DNA of 64,000 bases from a bacterium (GCA_023228325.1 JALOBK010000001.1:1837549-1901548); one strand, 5' to 3'; positions 27,025-34,967 are shown, counted from the stretch's first letter. The notes: a model not told the origin generated them from the letters alone. Numbers and translations: made by a program.

Positions 27025-27420
27025 ATGCAGGCAAAAAACAAAGAGAACATAAGCGCGCCCGGCGAACATACGCTCGGCGAAACAAAAATACACAATGACG
27101 TGATAGCGACTATCGCCGGGATAGCCATCGCCGAAATACGGGGGATAGAATGTTCGGCTCCGGGATTTGTCGAAGGGATAGCCGGAATGCTGGGCAAAAA
27201 ACACTGTGAGAAGGGGATTAAAGTCGAATTCGCGGACAATACCCTCATAGTAGATGTTTCCGTTGCAATCGAATACGGCTTCAGGATCCCCGACGTCGCG
27301 CTGGAAATCCAGAAGAAAATCAAGGAACGCGTTGAAAAATTGACGGGTAACAGCGTCAAGTCGGTAAATGTCTGTATCCATGGCATTAAACTGCCTGAAA
27401 ATCTCCAGAAAGAGGAATGA
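27025..27420 (+). CDS. Asp23/Gls24 family protein
   Basis: This 131-residue protein belongs to the alkaline shock protein 23 family: TKIHNDVIATIAGIAIAEI at the N terminus, then EGIAGMLGKK and a VDVSVAIEYGFRIPDVALEI core. In Firmicutes such proteins are membrane-anchored by AmaP and linked to envelope stress. The next gene looks like such an anchor. It directly follows accC and precedes the anchor by 3 nt. Its function outside Gram-positives is not established. Confidence 0.88.
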   Translation: MQAKNKENISAPGEHTLGETKIHNDVIATIAGIAIAEIRGIECSAPGFVEGIAGMLGKKHCEKGIKVEFADNTLIVDVSVAIEYGFRIPDVALEIQKKIKERVEKLTGNSVKSVNVCIHGIKLPENLQKEE

Positions 27421-27423
27421 CGT

Positions 27424-28017
27424 ATGAAATTCATATCGGGGCTTTTTAAACTAATATATACCTTTGCCGCCTTATTGCTCGGCCTGGCTATGGCATCGTT
27501 CCTGATAAGCGGCCTGACCGAAAAAGATTATGTCCATGGACTGGTGGATATCGCGTTTAACAATTCCCATGTCCGTTTATATATCGGTTTCTGCGGCGTC
27601 TTTTTCGCCGCTTCGGCGCTGTTCGTGATACTTGGCGGCATGCTGACTAAAAAACCCATAAGGTCGATAGCGTATAACAACCCCGAGGGGGAAGTCACTG
27701 TTTCGGTGAAAACAATACAGGACCTTATAGAAAAGGCGGGCTCGGAGTTCAAGGAAATAAAAAGCATAAGCCCGGCTGTAAAAAAAGGCAAAAACGGGAT
27801 TGTAATATCCCTGAAAACATATATCTGGGAGGGAGCCAATGTACCCATCATAGCCCAGCAGCTGCAAAAAGTCGTGAAAGAAAGGTCTCTGGCCATCCTC
27901 GGGCTGGATAATATTTCATCCGTTGAGGTGAATATATCCAAGATCATCCCGAAGAAAAACGCAAAGGGTGCCCGGGAAATATTCGATAACAGCGGGGATT
28001 ATAGCGATGAATTATAA
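27424..28017 (+). CDS. AmaP-like membrane anchor of the Asp23-family protein
   Basis: This 197-residue protein has two N-terminal membrane helices (about residues 10-30 and 55-75) and a cytoplasmic C-terminal domain that resembles a diverged Asp23 fold (VTVSVKTIQDLIEKA and a central LKTYIWEGANVP). This is the layout of AmaP, which tethers Asp23 to the membrane. It is 3 nt downstream of the Asp23-like gene and overlaps gmhA by 11 nt. The name rests on topology and context. Confidence 0.75.
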   Translation: MKFISGLFKLIYTFAALLLGLAMASFLISGLTEKDYVHGLVDIAFNNSHVRLYIGFCGVFFAASALFVILGGMLTKKPIRSIAYNNPEGEVTVSVKTIQDLIEKAGSEFKEIKSISPAVKKGKNGIVISLKTYIWEGANVPIIAQQLQKVVKERSLAILGLDNISSVEVNISKIIPKKNAKGAREIFDNSGDYSDEL

Positions 28018-28579
28018 TGATCTTATCCAGAGCATATTCGAGGAAAACATAACGACGGCAAAGCACTGTATGACAAAGCTGACTGAAAATATAACGGAAG
28101 TGTCTTCCGCCATTGTCAGCGCGCTGAAATCCGGCGGGAAACTCCTTATCGCAGGTTGCGGCGGCAGCGCGGCTGACGCCCAGCATATGGCGGCGGAAAT
28201 AGTGATAAGGTTCGAAAAGGAAAGGCGCCCTCTGCCCGCTATAGCGCTTACCACGGACTCATCTGTGCTTACGGCGGCTTCAAATGATTATTCGTTCGAT
28301 AAAGCCTTTTCGAAGCAGATCGAAGCGCTGGGAAAAGATAACGACATACTCCTGCTGATTACGACCAGCGGCCGCTCAAACTCGATTATAAACGCCGCTG
28401 TCTCCGCTTCGAAAAAGGGCATCAAGGTGATAACCTTAACGGGAAAAGACGGCGGAAAGATAAGGGATATATCCGATATTTCCATTATTGTCCCGTCGGA
28501 TTCCACGGCCAGGATACAGGAGGCCCATTCGGTTATCATACATATAATATGCAAGATCATTGAAAACGAGTTAACATAA
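28007..28579 (+). CDS. gmhA: Sedoheptulose 7-phosphate isomerase
   Basis: This 190-residue SIS-domain enzyme makes D-glycero-D-manno-heptose 7-phosphate from sedoheptulose 7-phosphate, the first step to ADP-heptose for lipopolysaccharide core. The motifs are AGCGGSAADAQHMAAEIVIR, the ALTTDSSVLTAASNDY segment and LLITTSGRSNSIINA. The start ATG 28007 lies inside the end of the upstream gene; an upstream frame extension is unsupported. The pathway adenylyltransferase is 430 nt downstream, but the phosphatase gmhB is not here. Confidence 0.93.
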   Translation: MNYNDLIQSIFEENITTAKHCMTKLTENITEVSSAIVSALKSGGKLLIAGCGGSAADAQHMAAEIVIRFEKERRPLPAIALTTDSSVLTAASNDYSFDKAFSKQIEALGKDNDILLLITTSGRSNSIINAAVSASKKGIKVITLTGKDGGKIRDISDISIIVPSDSTARIQEAHSVIIHIICKIIENELT

Positions 28580-28619
28580 AAAAAGTTAAGTAGTTGAGTT
28601 GTTAAACAGTAAAAGAAGT

Positions 28620-28955
28620 CTGGAACCACGAATGACACAGATGCTAAAAAAAGCGATAGTAACCACATTTACCCGCCTTAGGCGGGGATGACACACCTGC
28701 CTGCGGCAGGCAGGGATTTACACACTTGCCCGCCTCTGGCGGGGATAGGAAAAGGAAAAAGAAAAATTTAAGAATTATAGTTTTTTATTTTTAAACTATT
28801 TATATATTTTTTGCTTTTTATCTGTGATTATCTGAGTTATCTGTGGTTAGAAAGTTTTTTGTTTTTAAGTTATTTATGTGTTTTTTGATTTTTTATCTGT
28901 GTGTTCTGTGTAATCTGTGGTTAAAAAAGTTTTTAGTTTTTGTATTTTAATATTT
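28620..28955. repeat. Repeat-rich noncoding block, partial copy of the 24.8-kb element
   Basis: Positions 28580-29008 hold no gene. Three short GC palindromes of the CCCGCCTTAGGCGGG type occur between about 28669 and 28746. From 28721 to about 28890 the sequence closely follows 24821-24990, including the GATAGGAAAAGGAAAAAG leader and one repeat unit. It then drifts into ACAGAT-type repeats with no right-hand inverted end. It appears to be a truncated copy of the element at 24823. Confidence 0.75.
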
Positions 28956-29008
28956 TCAGTTTTTCTGTGTTTTTAATCGGACACGCTCGCTGGGCGAGAA
29001 AGGAAAGC

Positions 29009-29470
29009 ATGACTAACTTTAAACTTGCGGAAAAAATAGCGAAAAAACACCGGGCTAAAGGCGAAAAAATAGTCTTTACGAACGGATGTTTCGACCTTCT
29101 CCATATAGGCCATATAAAATACCTTGAAGGCGCGAAAAAACTGGGGGATTGCCTTATAATCGGGCTGAACAGCGATTCCTCCGTAAAAGGCATCAAGGGC
29201 AGCGACAGGCCTTATATCTGCGAAGAGGAAAGAATGGAAGTGTTGAAGTCGCTGAGGTTTGTGGACGAAGTGATTATTTTTGACGAACCGACGCCGCTGG
29301 AGCTGATAAAGTCGGTACAGCCGGACATACTCGTCAAAGGTTCGGATTGGCACAAGGAAAACATAGTGGGAAGAGAATTTGTGGAAAGCCGTGGCGGAAA
29401 AGTGGAAACAGTGGATTACATTTTGGGGAAATCCACCACGGAACTGGCTAGGAAAATTAAAAACTCTTAA
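29009..29470 (+). CDS. Heptose 1-phosphate adenylyltransferase (HldE C-domain/RfaE2 type)
   Basis: This 153-residue cytidylyltransferase-fold protein has FTNGCFDLLHIGHIKYLE with the HxGH nucleotide-binding motif, GLNSDSSVKGIKG, and VKGSDWHKENIVG near the end. It matches the stand-alone adenylyltransferase that makes ADP-heptose from heptose 1-phosphate. The ATG 29009 has AGGAAA just upstream; a longer upstream frame runs into repeat DNA. It works with gmhA upstream. The kinase partner could be the PfkB protein at 31455, but that is not shown. Confidence 0.9.
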   Translation: MTNFKLAEKIAKKHRAKGEKIVFTNGCFDLLHIGHIKYLEGAKKLGDCLIIGLNSDSSVKGIKGSDRPYICEEERMEVLKSLRFVDEVIIFDEPTPLELIKSVQPDILVKGSDWHKENIVGREFVESRGGKVETVDYILGKSTTELARKIKNS

Positions 29471-29488
29471 TGATTGCGGGTATTCCTG

Positions 29489-30160
29489 ATGAAAAAGATC
29501 CCTGATCTCAAAGATCCTTTATACTGGAAGAAGCCGAAGCTTTATGTGATTGTGGATAACAGCCTTCTCGGCAACAGGCTGCTGGAAGATATCGTGTTTA
29601 TGGTTATCAACGGGGGAGCCGATATTATACAGTACAGGGACAAGATGAGCGCCGACGGCATCTTTTCGGAAAATGCGGAAAGGATAAAACGGCTTGCCGA
29701 TAAATTCTTCATACCTTTTATAATCAACGACAGGATGCATATCGCAAAGGAAATCAGCGCCTCCGGCGTACACCTGGGCGAAGGCGATATGAGCCCGCGC
29801 GAGGCCAGGAAAAAGTACGGCAAAAAAATAATAATCGGAAGCACGGCCAGGAACGCGGACGATATTAAACAGGCGGCGGAAGCGCTCGCGGACTATTGCG
29901 GAGTGGGTTCTGTCTTCCCTTCTTCCACGAAGCAGGCCCCTGTCATAGGGTTGGATTTGCTTAAAGAAGCCGTCAGGTCTTCAAGCCTCCCATTAGCGGC
30001 TATAGGCGGCATAAACGCAGAAAATATAACGGATGTCCTCAGTACCGGATGCAGCGCCGTCTGTGTCTCTTCTGCAATAATAAAATCAGACGACCCGGAA
30101 GAATACACCTACAATTTAAAATCCGCGATTGACAGTTTTTCTTCCAAAAACAAAAGTTGA
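29489..30160 (+). CDS. thiE: Thiamine-phosphate synthase
   Basis: This 223-residue TIM-barrel enzyme joins the pyrimidine and thiazole halves of thiamine. It has INGGADIIQYRDK, INDRMHIAKEISASGVHLGE, IIGSTARNADDIKQA, GVGSVFPSSTKQAP and AIGGINAENI, all ThiE signatures. An ATG at 29489 is preferred to TTG 29474. It overlaps thiC by 4 nt if thiC uses TTG 30157, otherwise it is spaced 11 nt. I found no TPP riboswitch upstream. Confidence 0.93.
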   Translation: MKKIPDLKDPLYWKKPKLYVIVDNSLLGNRLLEDIVFMVINGGADIIQYRDKMSADGIFSENAERIKRLADKFFIPFIINDRMHIAKEISASGVHLGEGDMSPREARKKYGKKIIIGSTARNADDIKQAAEALADYCGVGSVFPSSTKQAPVIGLDLLKEAVRSSSLPLAAIGGINAENITDVLSTGCSAVCVSSAIIKSDDPEEYTYNLKSAIDSFSSKNKS

Positions 30161-30171
30161 AAGGGTTATCT

Positions 30172-31452
30172 TTGAATACTATCGCAGCAGCAAAAAAAGG
30201 GATAATGAATAATGTGATAAAAGGCGCCTTGTCCGGGGAGGCTCTCGGCAGGGATGAATTTGTCGCAGGAATCATAGAAGGCAGAATCGTCATCCCCAGG
30301 AACAGGCTTTTAAACAGGAAGCTGAGGATTAAAGCCGTCGGCAGGCCCCTGAGCGTTAAAGTGAACGCCAATATAGGGACATCCCCCGAGTTATGCGACG
30401 CCGGGCTTGAGAAAAAAAAAGCAAAAGCGGCTTATGAAGCCGGCGCTGATTTCATAATGGACTTAAGCACCGGCGGAGACCTGGCAAAAATCCGCAGAAT
30501 GATTTTAAAGACTGTGCCCCTGCCCCTGGGAACCGTGCCTGTATATGACGCCGCAGTCGAATTTATCAAAACAAAAAAGACTTTTTTAAAGATGGACGCG
30601 GAGTCTTTTTTCAAAGCGCTGGAGAATCACGCGAAAGAGGGCGTGGACTTTGTCACCATCCATTGCGGAATAAATACGGATACTTTAAATACACTTAATG
30701 AACAGAAGAGGTTGATGGGAATTGTCAGCAGGGGAGGCTCGATTACCGCCAAGTGGATGGATTATAACGGGCTTGAAAATCCTTACTTCAAAGATTTTGG
30801 CAGGGTAATTGAAATAGCGGAGAAATACGATATCACGCTCAGCCTCGGGGACGGTATGAGGCCGGGATGCATTGCCGATGCGACCGACAGCTCGCAGATA
30901 CATGAACTGATGGTTTTGTCCAAACTGGCGAAATACGCCCATGAAAACGGTGTGCAGGTGATGATAGAAGGTCCGGGGCACATCCCTTTGAATGAAATAG
31001 AGACAAATATCAGGCTTCAGCGGACAATGTGTAATGATATGCCTTTTTACGTGCTGGGGCCCCTTGTTACGGATATTGCGGCCGGTTATGACCATATAAC
31101 CAGCGCCATAGGCGGGGCGCTCGCGGCATGGCACGGAGCAAGCCTGCTGTGTTATGTAACGCCGTCGGAGCACCTGAGGCTCCCCGATGAGAACGACGTC
31201 AGGGAAGGCGTGCTGGCCTCCAGGATAGCGGCTCATGCGGCCGATATCGCGAAAGGGCTCCCTGGTTCCAGGGTGAAAGACGACAAAATATCTTTTTACC
31301 GGAAGAAAAGGGATTGGAATATGCAGTTCGAATACTCGATGGACAGGAAAAAAGCGGAAAAGATGCGCAAAAAGGATTTTTCCATAAAGCAGAAATCATG
31401 TACAATGTGCGGAAAACTCTGCTCGATGAAAGAAATGGATGAGGTTATCTGA
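30172..31452 (+). CDS. thiC: Phosphomethylpyrimidine synthase
   Basis: This 426-residue radical SAM enzyme converts aminoimidazole ribotide to hydroxymethylpyrimidine phosphate for thiamine. It has VNANIGTSPE, DLSTGGDLAKIRR, VTIHCGINTDTL, DGMRPGCIADATD and MIEGPGHIPLNE. The C-terminal cluster motif is CTMCGKLC, with three residues between the last cysteines, as in short-form ThiC. TTG 30172 is preferred, with AAAGGG at about 30162; TTG 30157 is possible. The enzyme lacks the long N-terminal domain of the enterobacterial form. Confidence 0.94.
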   Translation: MNTIAAAKKGIMNNVIKGALSGEALGRDEFVAGIIEGRIVIPRNRLLNRKLRIKAVGRPLSVKVNANIGTSPELCDAGLEKKKAKAAYEAGADFIMDLSTGGDLAKIRRMILKTVPLPLGTVPVYDAAVEFIKTKKTFLKMDAESFFKALENHAKEGVDFVTIHCGINTDTLNTLNEQKRLMGIVSRGGSITAKWMDYNGLENPYFKDFGRVIEIAEKYDITLSLGDGMRPGCIADATDSSQIHELMVLSKLAKYAHENGVQVMIEGPGHIPLNEIETNIRLQRTMCNDMPFYVLGPLVTDIAAGYDHITSAIGGALAAWHGASLLCYVTPSEHLRLPDENDVREGVLASRIAAHAADIAKGLPGSRVKDDKISFYRKKRDWNMQFEYSMDRKKAEKMRKKDFSIKQKSCTMCGKLCSMKEMDEVI

Positions 31453-31454
31453 TA

Positions 31455-32375
31455 ATGAGCGTGATGGTTGTAGGCTCTATTGCCCTTGATTCGATTAAGA
31501 CCCCGTTCGGAAACAGGAAATCCGCGCTGGGCGGCTCGGCCACTTATTTTTCGTATTCGGCCAATTTTTTCACCGACGTCATGGTTGTCGGAGTGGTGGG
31601 GCAGGATTTCCCGCAGAAACACCTGGATTTCCTCAAAAAAGCCGGCGTGGATATACGCGGAATCGAAGTCGCCGAGGGCCTGACATTCAGGTGGGAAGGG
31701 GAGTATGAATTTGATATGAACGTCGCGAAAACAAACGCGACATACCTGAACGTCTTTGAAAAATTTTCTCCCAAAATACCAGCCGATTACACCAGATGCG
31801 ATACCCTGTTTCTTGCCAATATCGACCCCGAGCTCCAGCATTTTGTCCTGAAGAATATTTCGCCGTCGTTTATGACCGCGTGCGATACGATGAACCTGTG
31901 GATAGAACTCAAAAGGAGCTCGCTCTTAAAACTGCTTAAAAAGATAAATATTCTTATCATCAATGACGCCGAAGCCAGGCAGTTCACACAGCAGGCCAGC
32001 ATAATCAAGGCGGGGAATATCATCAGGGAATGGGGCCCGGAGATATGCGTAATAAAAAAAGGGGAGCACGGCGCCCTTCTTTTCTCAAAAGACGGGATAT
32101 TCGCGGCGCCTTCATACCCGCTTGAAGCGGTAATCGACCCCACGGGAGCGGGCGACACGTTCGCCGGCGGTTTTATAGGATATCTTGACAGAATAAAAAA
32201 ACTTGATAATGTATCTCTGAAGCAGGCGATGATATGCGGAAGCGTCCTCGCCTCGTTCAACGTCGAAGGCTTCAGTTTCGATAAACTGAAACAGATAACC
32301 AAAAAAGACATTTTATCCCGGTACGGCGATTTCAAGAGAATATCGCATTTTGATGACCCGGGACTTGAACTTTGA
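31455..32375 (+). CDS. PfkB family carbohydrate kinase
   Basis: This 306-residue ribokinase-fold protein phosphorylates an unknown sugar or nucleoside with ATP. It has SALGGSATYFSYSANFF near the N terminus, and DPTGAGDTFAGGFIGYL with the catalytic Asp and anion hole near the C terminus. VIKKGEHGALLF precedes it. It starts 2 nt after thiC, so it is probably co-transcribed. Heptose 7-phosphate kinase is one candidate activity because an adenylyltransferase is nearby. A thiamine-pathway or adenosine kinase-like role cannot be excluded. Confidence 0.88.
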   Translation: MSVMVVGSIALDSIKTPFGNRKSALGGSATYFSYSANFFTDVMVVGVVGQDFPQKHLDFLKKAGVDIRGIEVAEGLTFRWEGEYEFDMNVAKTNATYLNVFEKFSPKIPADYTRCDTLFLANIDPELQHFVLKNISPSFMTACDTMNLWIELKRSSLLKLLKKINILIINDAEARQFTQQASIIKAGNIIREWGPEICVIKKGEHGALLFSKDGIFAAPSYPLEAVIDPTGAGDTFAGGFIGYLDRIKKLDNVSLKQAMICGSVLASFNVEGFSFDKLKQITKKDILSRYGDFKRISHFDDPGLEL

Positions 32376-32383
32376 GGAAAAAA

Positions 32384-32422
32384 TTGAACCACAGATAACT
32401 CAGATATACACAGATAAAGAAA
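32384..32422. repeat. Isolated ACAGATAACTCAGAT-type repeat
   Basis: ACCACAGATAACTCAGATAT, followed by a second ACAGATA, is the reverse-strand version of the core of the tandem repeats at 24.9 and 28.8 kb. It lies just after the PfkB stop and shows the repeat family is dispersed in both orientations. Confidence 0.6.
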
Positions 32423-32440
32423 TATTTTTGATTTCATCAT

Positions 32441-32574
32441 TGTAGCGAAGAAGTATTCGATGTCGTTAGCCGCAAGGCTTGTGACTGAGGGAAACGGAGG
32501 CGTACTACAGGTACGTTGAGTATTTCCGAAGGAACATAACGCTGCGGATAATGGCATATATACTTCTGCAGTAA
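32441..32574 (+). repeat. Structured dispersed element, copy 1
   Basis: A noncoding stretch of about 134 bp is homologous to the reverse complement of 32700-32820. The shared core runs from ACTGAGGG to about GACGC/AACGC with the same length in both copies. Internal palindromes include CGTACTACAGGTACG and TTCCGAAGGAA. The element ends GAAGTAT near the left and ATACTTC near the right, so its outer parts could also pair. It lies just upstream of tRNA-Gly. It could be a small RNA or an inverted mobile repeat. Confidence 0.6.
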
Positions 32575-32582
32575 ATGATAAC

Positions 32583-32656
32583 GCGGGTGTTGCATAGTGG
32601 TAGTGCTCCAGCTTCCCAAGCTGGCGGTGTGGGTTCGATTCCCATCACCCGCTCCA
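32583..32656 (+). tRNA. tRNA-Gly (CCC anticodon)
   Basis: The acceptor stem GCGGGTG pairs with CACCCGC at 32646-32652, and CCA is encoded at 32654-32656. The anticodon arm CCAGC/GCTGG encloses TTCCCAA, giving anticodon CCC for glycine GGG codons. The T arm is GTGGG-TTCGATT-CCCAT. The D arm contains AGTGGTAGT. The gene stands alone between two inverted repeat elements. Confidence 0.95.
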
Positions 32657-32699
32657 ATCTTCAGTTTGCAATTCTCCCCATTTATCTGCTGCAGTTCCA

Positions 32700-32820
32700 T
32701 ATCTAACTTTGTCTACTGCGTCAAACTCCTTCGGGTGTCCTCAACAGACCCGCCGGGTATGCCTGCGGTACCCTCAGTCATTTTCCTTGTATCCAAAATC
32801 ATCTATGTAACTTCGCTACA
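32700..32820 (-). repeat. Structured dispersed element, copy 2 (inverted)
   Basis: Read on the minus strand, this matches copy 1 at 32441 over its whole core without gaps: ACTGAGGG, AGGC.TAC, TTGAG and CCGAAGGA are identical and the sequence between differs. At the place of the CGTAC...GTACG hairpin, this copy has ACCC-GGC-GGGT, a different but still paired stem. The conserved left end is TTGTAGCGAAG. It follows the tRNA by about 45 nt. Confidence 0.6.
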
Positions 32821-33002
32821 ATAAATGGCGATAAATCCAAACTTGGGCAAATTTCTCCAAAAGGTACAAAAACCTACAAATTGCGAATTCGCATTTCGTG
32901 CTATTATAGGCCAATTACGAATTGCGTCAAGTGAAATTTAAGTTGAAAATGGGGGATTTGGGTGTTATTATTACTTTTAGAGTGGTAGAAAAACCCACAA
33001 AT
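32821..33002. other. AT-rich spacer with decayed GAATTCG palindromes
   Basis: No gene is visible. ACAAATTGCGAATTCGCA at about 32875 resembles ACAAATTACGAATTCGT at about 32997, which runs into the direct repeat at 33003. These look like related, decayed short repeats at the edge of the accessory region. Confidence 0.5.
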
Positions 33003-33026
33003 TACGAATTCGTATATTATATGTTA
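33003..33026 (+). repeat. 24-nt direct repeat, copy 1
   Basis: A 24-nt sequence containing GAATTCGTATATTATATG and ending GTTA is repeated exactly at 36093-36116. Here it abuts the lipoprotein start codon. The two loci diverge immediately after GTTA. It could be a mobile leader or promoter, or the scar of a recombination site. Confidence 0.8.
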
Positions 33027-33850
33027 TGAATGAGAAAAGAATAGCGATCATTCTGCTGGCCGCATCCGTCCTCGCCGGTTGCAAAGCGACTACGCCGGGA
33101 CCGACGGCCCGGCTGTATCTCGACATGTTCGAGATCGAGCGATACGCACCCCATGCTGATCCGCAAGCCAGCCTGATGACGACCCGCTTCCGGTTGCTTG
33201 AGCGGCCCGAGGTTCAAGCCGATCTCGGCCTATCCCAAGACCAGATGCACGCCATTCGGACAGCCTACAAGACCCCGTGGAAGGAAATCCCGGGGCTCAG
33301 CGACTTCATCGCTGAGCAGAAGGAAAAGAAGGCGGGGTTGTCAGAGGACGACCGCAAGGCGGCGAATCTTGAATCCTCCCGAGGAATCAGCCGCAGGACG
33401 GCTGAGTTCCACGGTCAGAAGTTGAATGACATTCTGACACCGCAGCAACATGAACGTCTCGATCAACTCTTGATCCAAGCTCACGGGCCAGTCCTCATCC
33501 TTGTTCAGACGAATCTCGCTTCTGCTCTGGCGATCACGCCAGAGCAGATGAAGGAGCTGACCGCCCAAGTGCATGAAGCTGACCGGGAGATCATCCCGGA
33601 CCTGCAGAAGTTCGGTCGTGGTTTCATCAGTGGCTACGGACCCGGAGAAGACGAGAAGACAAGAGAGCGGGAGATGAAGGAACTGATCACCCGCCTTCGG
33701 CGGCTAATTACTGTTCGAGACAACCGGATTCTTGAGTTGTTGTCGGACGACCAGAGAAGGGAATGGCCTGCCCTTCAGGGCAAGTCTCTGCAAATCGACT
33801 GGAGTCCATGGGATTTGATGAAGACACCATTTGAGAAAGAGGATTCATAA
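33026..33850 (+). CDS. Lipoprotein, Spy/CpxP-like helical pattern, cassette gene
   Basis: This is a 274-residue protein with a lipoprotein signal: a basic start, a hydrophobic stretch and the lipobox LAGC, giving Cys19 as the lipidated residue. The rest is charged and helical, with repeated segments such as LGLSQDQMHAI, LTPQQHERLDQLL and ITPEQMKELTAQV that resemble the LTxEQ motifs of periplasmic Spy/CpxP-like proteins. The gene is clearly more GC-rich than the preceding chromosome and uses different codons, a sign of transfer. Its TAA stop forms part of the left box of an attC-like site. No clear ribosome binding site is visible. Confidence 0.8.
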   Translation: MNEKRIAIILLAASVLAGCKATTPGPTARLYLDMFEIERYAPHADPQASLMTTRFRLLERPEVQADLGLSQDQMHAIRTAYKTPWKEIPGLSDFIAEQKEKKAGLSEDDRKAANLESSRGISRRTAEFHGQKLNDILTPQQHERLDQLLIQAHGPVLILVQTNLASALAITPEQMKELTAQVHEADREIIPDLQKFGRGFISGYGPGEDEKTREREMKELITRLRRLITVRDNRILELLSDDQRREWPALQGKSLQIDWSPWDLMKTPFEKEDS

Positions 33851-33922
33851 CAAGAGCGTGGACCACTACGTTTCATCCGCCGCGGACGGCGGCTGAAACG
33901 AGGGTCACGCTCGACGTTGGGC
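33845..33922 (+). other. attC-like recombination site 1
   Basis: A 78-bp imperfect palindrome ends with the core box GTTGGGC (33916-33922), which fits GTTRRRY. The left box TCATAAC overlaps the stop codon of the lipoprotein gene. GAGCGTGGACC on the left pairs with GGGTCACGCTC on the right, leaving one extra unpaired G, as the extrahelical bases of attC sites do. Inner arms CGTTTCA/TGAAACG and CCGCCG/CGGCGG complete the hairpin. This layout is that of an integron cassette site. Confidence 0.8.
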
Positions 33923-33942
33923 ATGGAAGCAAGGACGATACT

Positions 33943-34836
33943 ATGAACTGCAAGAGAATCGGGGCGGCTGCCCTCGTCTTACTTACAGCGTTGTCACCCG
34001 CGTTCGCCCAGAACAACCCGGCATCTGGAGACTACGATATCCACGAATGGGGTGTGCTTGTCGGATGTGGTGCTGACACCAACTACTTCAGCACTTCTCG
34101 CCCCATGAAGGTCTATGCTATAAGAGAACCGGTCATCTATGTTCACTCCAGAGACAAGAAGCCATTTGCCCTTGATGTGACCTTCCAGTCTGGTCATCCA
34201 ACGGATACCTTCCCCCCCGCCGTTGTCACGAACAACGTCGTCTCATGGCGGGAAGTCATGATTGCCGGCAAGCAACCCCTTGCCAGTCGCTCAATCCCAC
34301 GAGAAACATTCATTCCGCTCAAAGACATCATCAATACTCTGAGCGATACCGACTCCGACACGATTTCCTGTGGAGGACTGACCTCGAAGTTCCTCTTCTA
34401 TGAGGGCGAGATACCCTTCACGAATAGGCTAGCCGTGAAGGTAGATCAGACGAAGAAGACTGTTCAGATCAGCAACCGGGGAATGCTTGACGTTCACGAT
34501 GTCATGCTGATCCAACCAGGAGAACAGACTGGACCCATGCCGTTCATGAGGCAGTCTCTGGTAGCCCACATTTCACGCCTGGAGGCGGGGCAGACAGCGG
34601 AGAGCTCGCTGACTCCGATAACCAATCAAGTCTCATTTGCTGCGCAGCTTCTTGCGTTGGGATTCACGGAGAAAGAGGCCATCTCCTTCGAGACCCTCTG
34701 GCGACAGCCAATGCTCCAAATAGGAAATCTGATATACCGACTGTCAGACGAGGAATGCGCTCATCTCACATCACTGGCCTTCAATCCAAAGCCCAAACAA
34801 TGCATTCGTGCTTTGTATGTTGTCGTGAAGCCATAG
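33943..34836 (+). CDS. Exported protein of unknown function, cassette gene
   Basis: This 297-residue protein has a cleavable signal peptide (AALVLLTALSPAFA, cut about residue 22). Right after it comes DYDIHEWGVL, an N-terminal motif seen in exported proteins of environmental bacteria, often much longer. Beta-rich segments follow, then a helical C terminus (AAQLLALGFTEKEAISFETL). GC-rich composition and codon use match the lipoprotein gene before it and differ from the chromosome. It is bounded on both sides by attC-like sites, so the gene plus its site form one clear cassette from about 33917 to 34913. Confidence 0.82.
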   Translation: MNCKRIGAAALVLLTALSPAFAQNNPASGDYDIHEWGVLVGCGADTNYFSTSRPMKVYAIREPVIYVHSRDKKPFALDVTFQSGHPTDTFPPAVVTNNVVSWREVMIAGKQPLASRSIPRETFIPLKDIINTLSDTDSDTISCGGLTSKFLFYEGEIPFTNRLAVKVDQTKKTVQISNRGMLDVHDVMLIQPGEQTGPMPFMRQSLVAHISRLEAGQTAESSLTPITNQVSFAAQLLALGFTEKEAISFETLWRQPMLQIGNLIYRLSDEECAHLTSLAFNPKPKQCIRALYVVVKP

Positions 34837-34847
34837 AAGAAGGACAT

Positions 34848-34919
34848 GCCCAACCAGCGGGTGGAGCGTATTTTTTTGCCCGGGGCGGGCAAAAAATCCG
34901 CTCACCCGGCCCGTTATAT
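34848..34919 (+). other. attC-like recombination site 2
   Basis: This 72-bp palindrome has a consensus left box GCCCAAC (34848-34854, RYYYAAC). GCGGGTGGAGCG pairs with CGCTCACCCGGC leaving one unpaired G at the same place as in site 1. The centre is a T7-TGCCC/GGGCA-A6 stem. The right box is GTTATAT at 34913-34919, a weaker match to GTTRRRY. The gene upstream ends 12 nt before it. Confidence 0.75.
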
Positions 34920-34967
34920 TAAATGACTTTTAATCTCTAAGAGATATTTACAAAATGGAAATAGAAA

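Noticed and set aside
28580..29489. TPP riboswitch for thiE/thiC
   Set aside because: No riboswitch core was seen ahead of thiE; CTGAG strings there belong to the dispersed repeat.
32437..32700. Minus-strand frame across the tRNA region
   Set aside because: It runs antisense over tRNA-Gly and a repeat element and has no family features.
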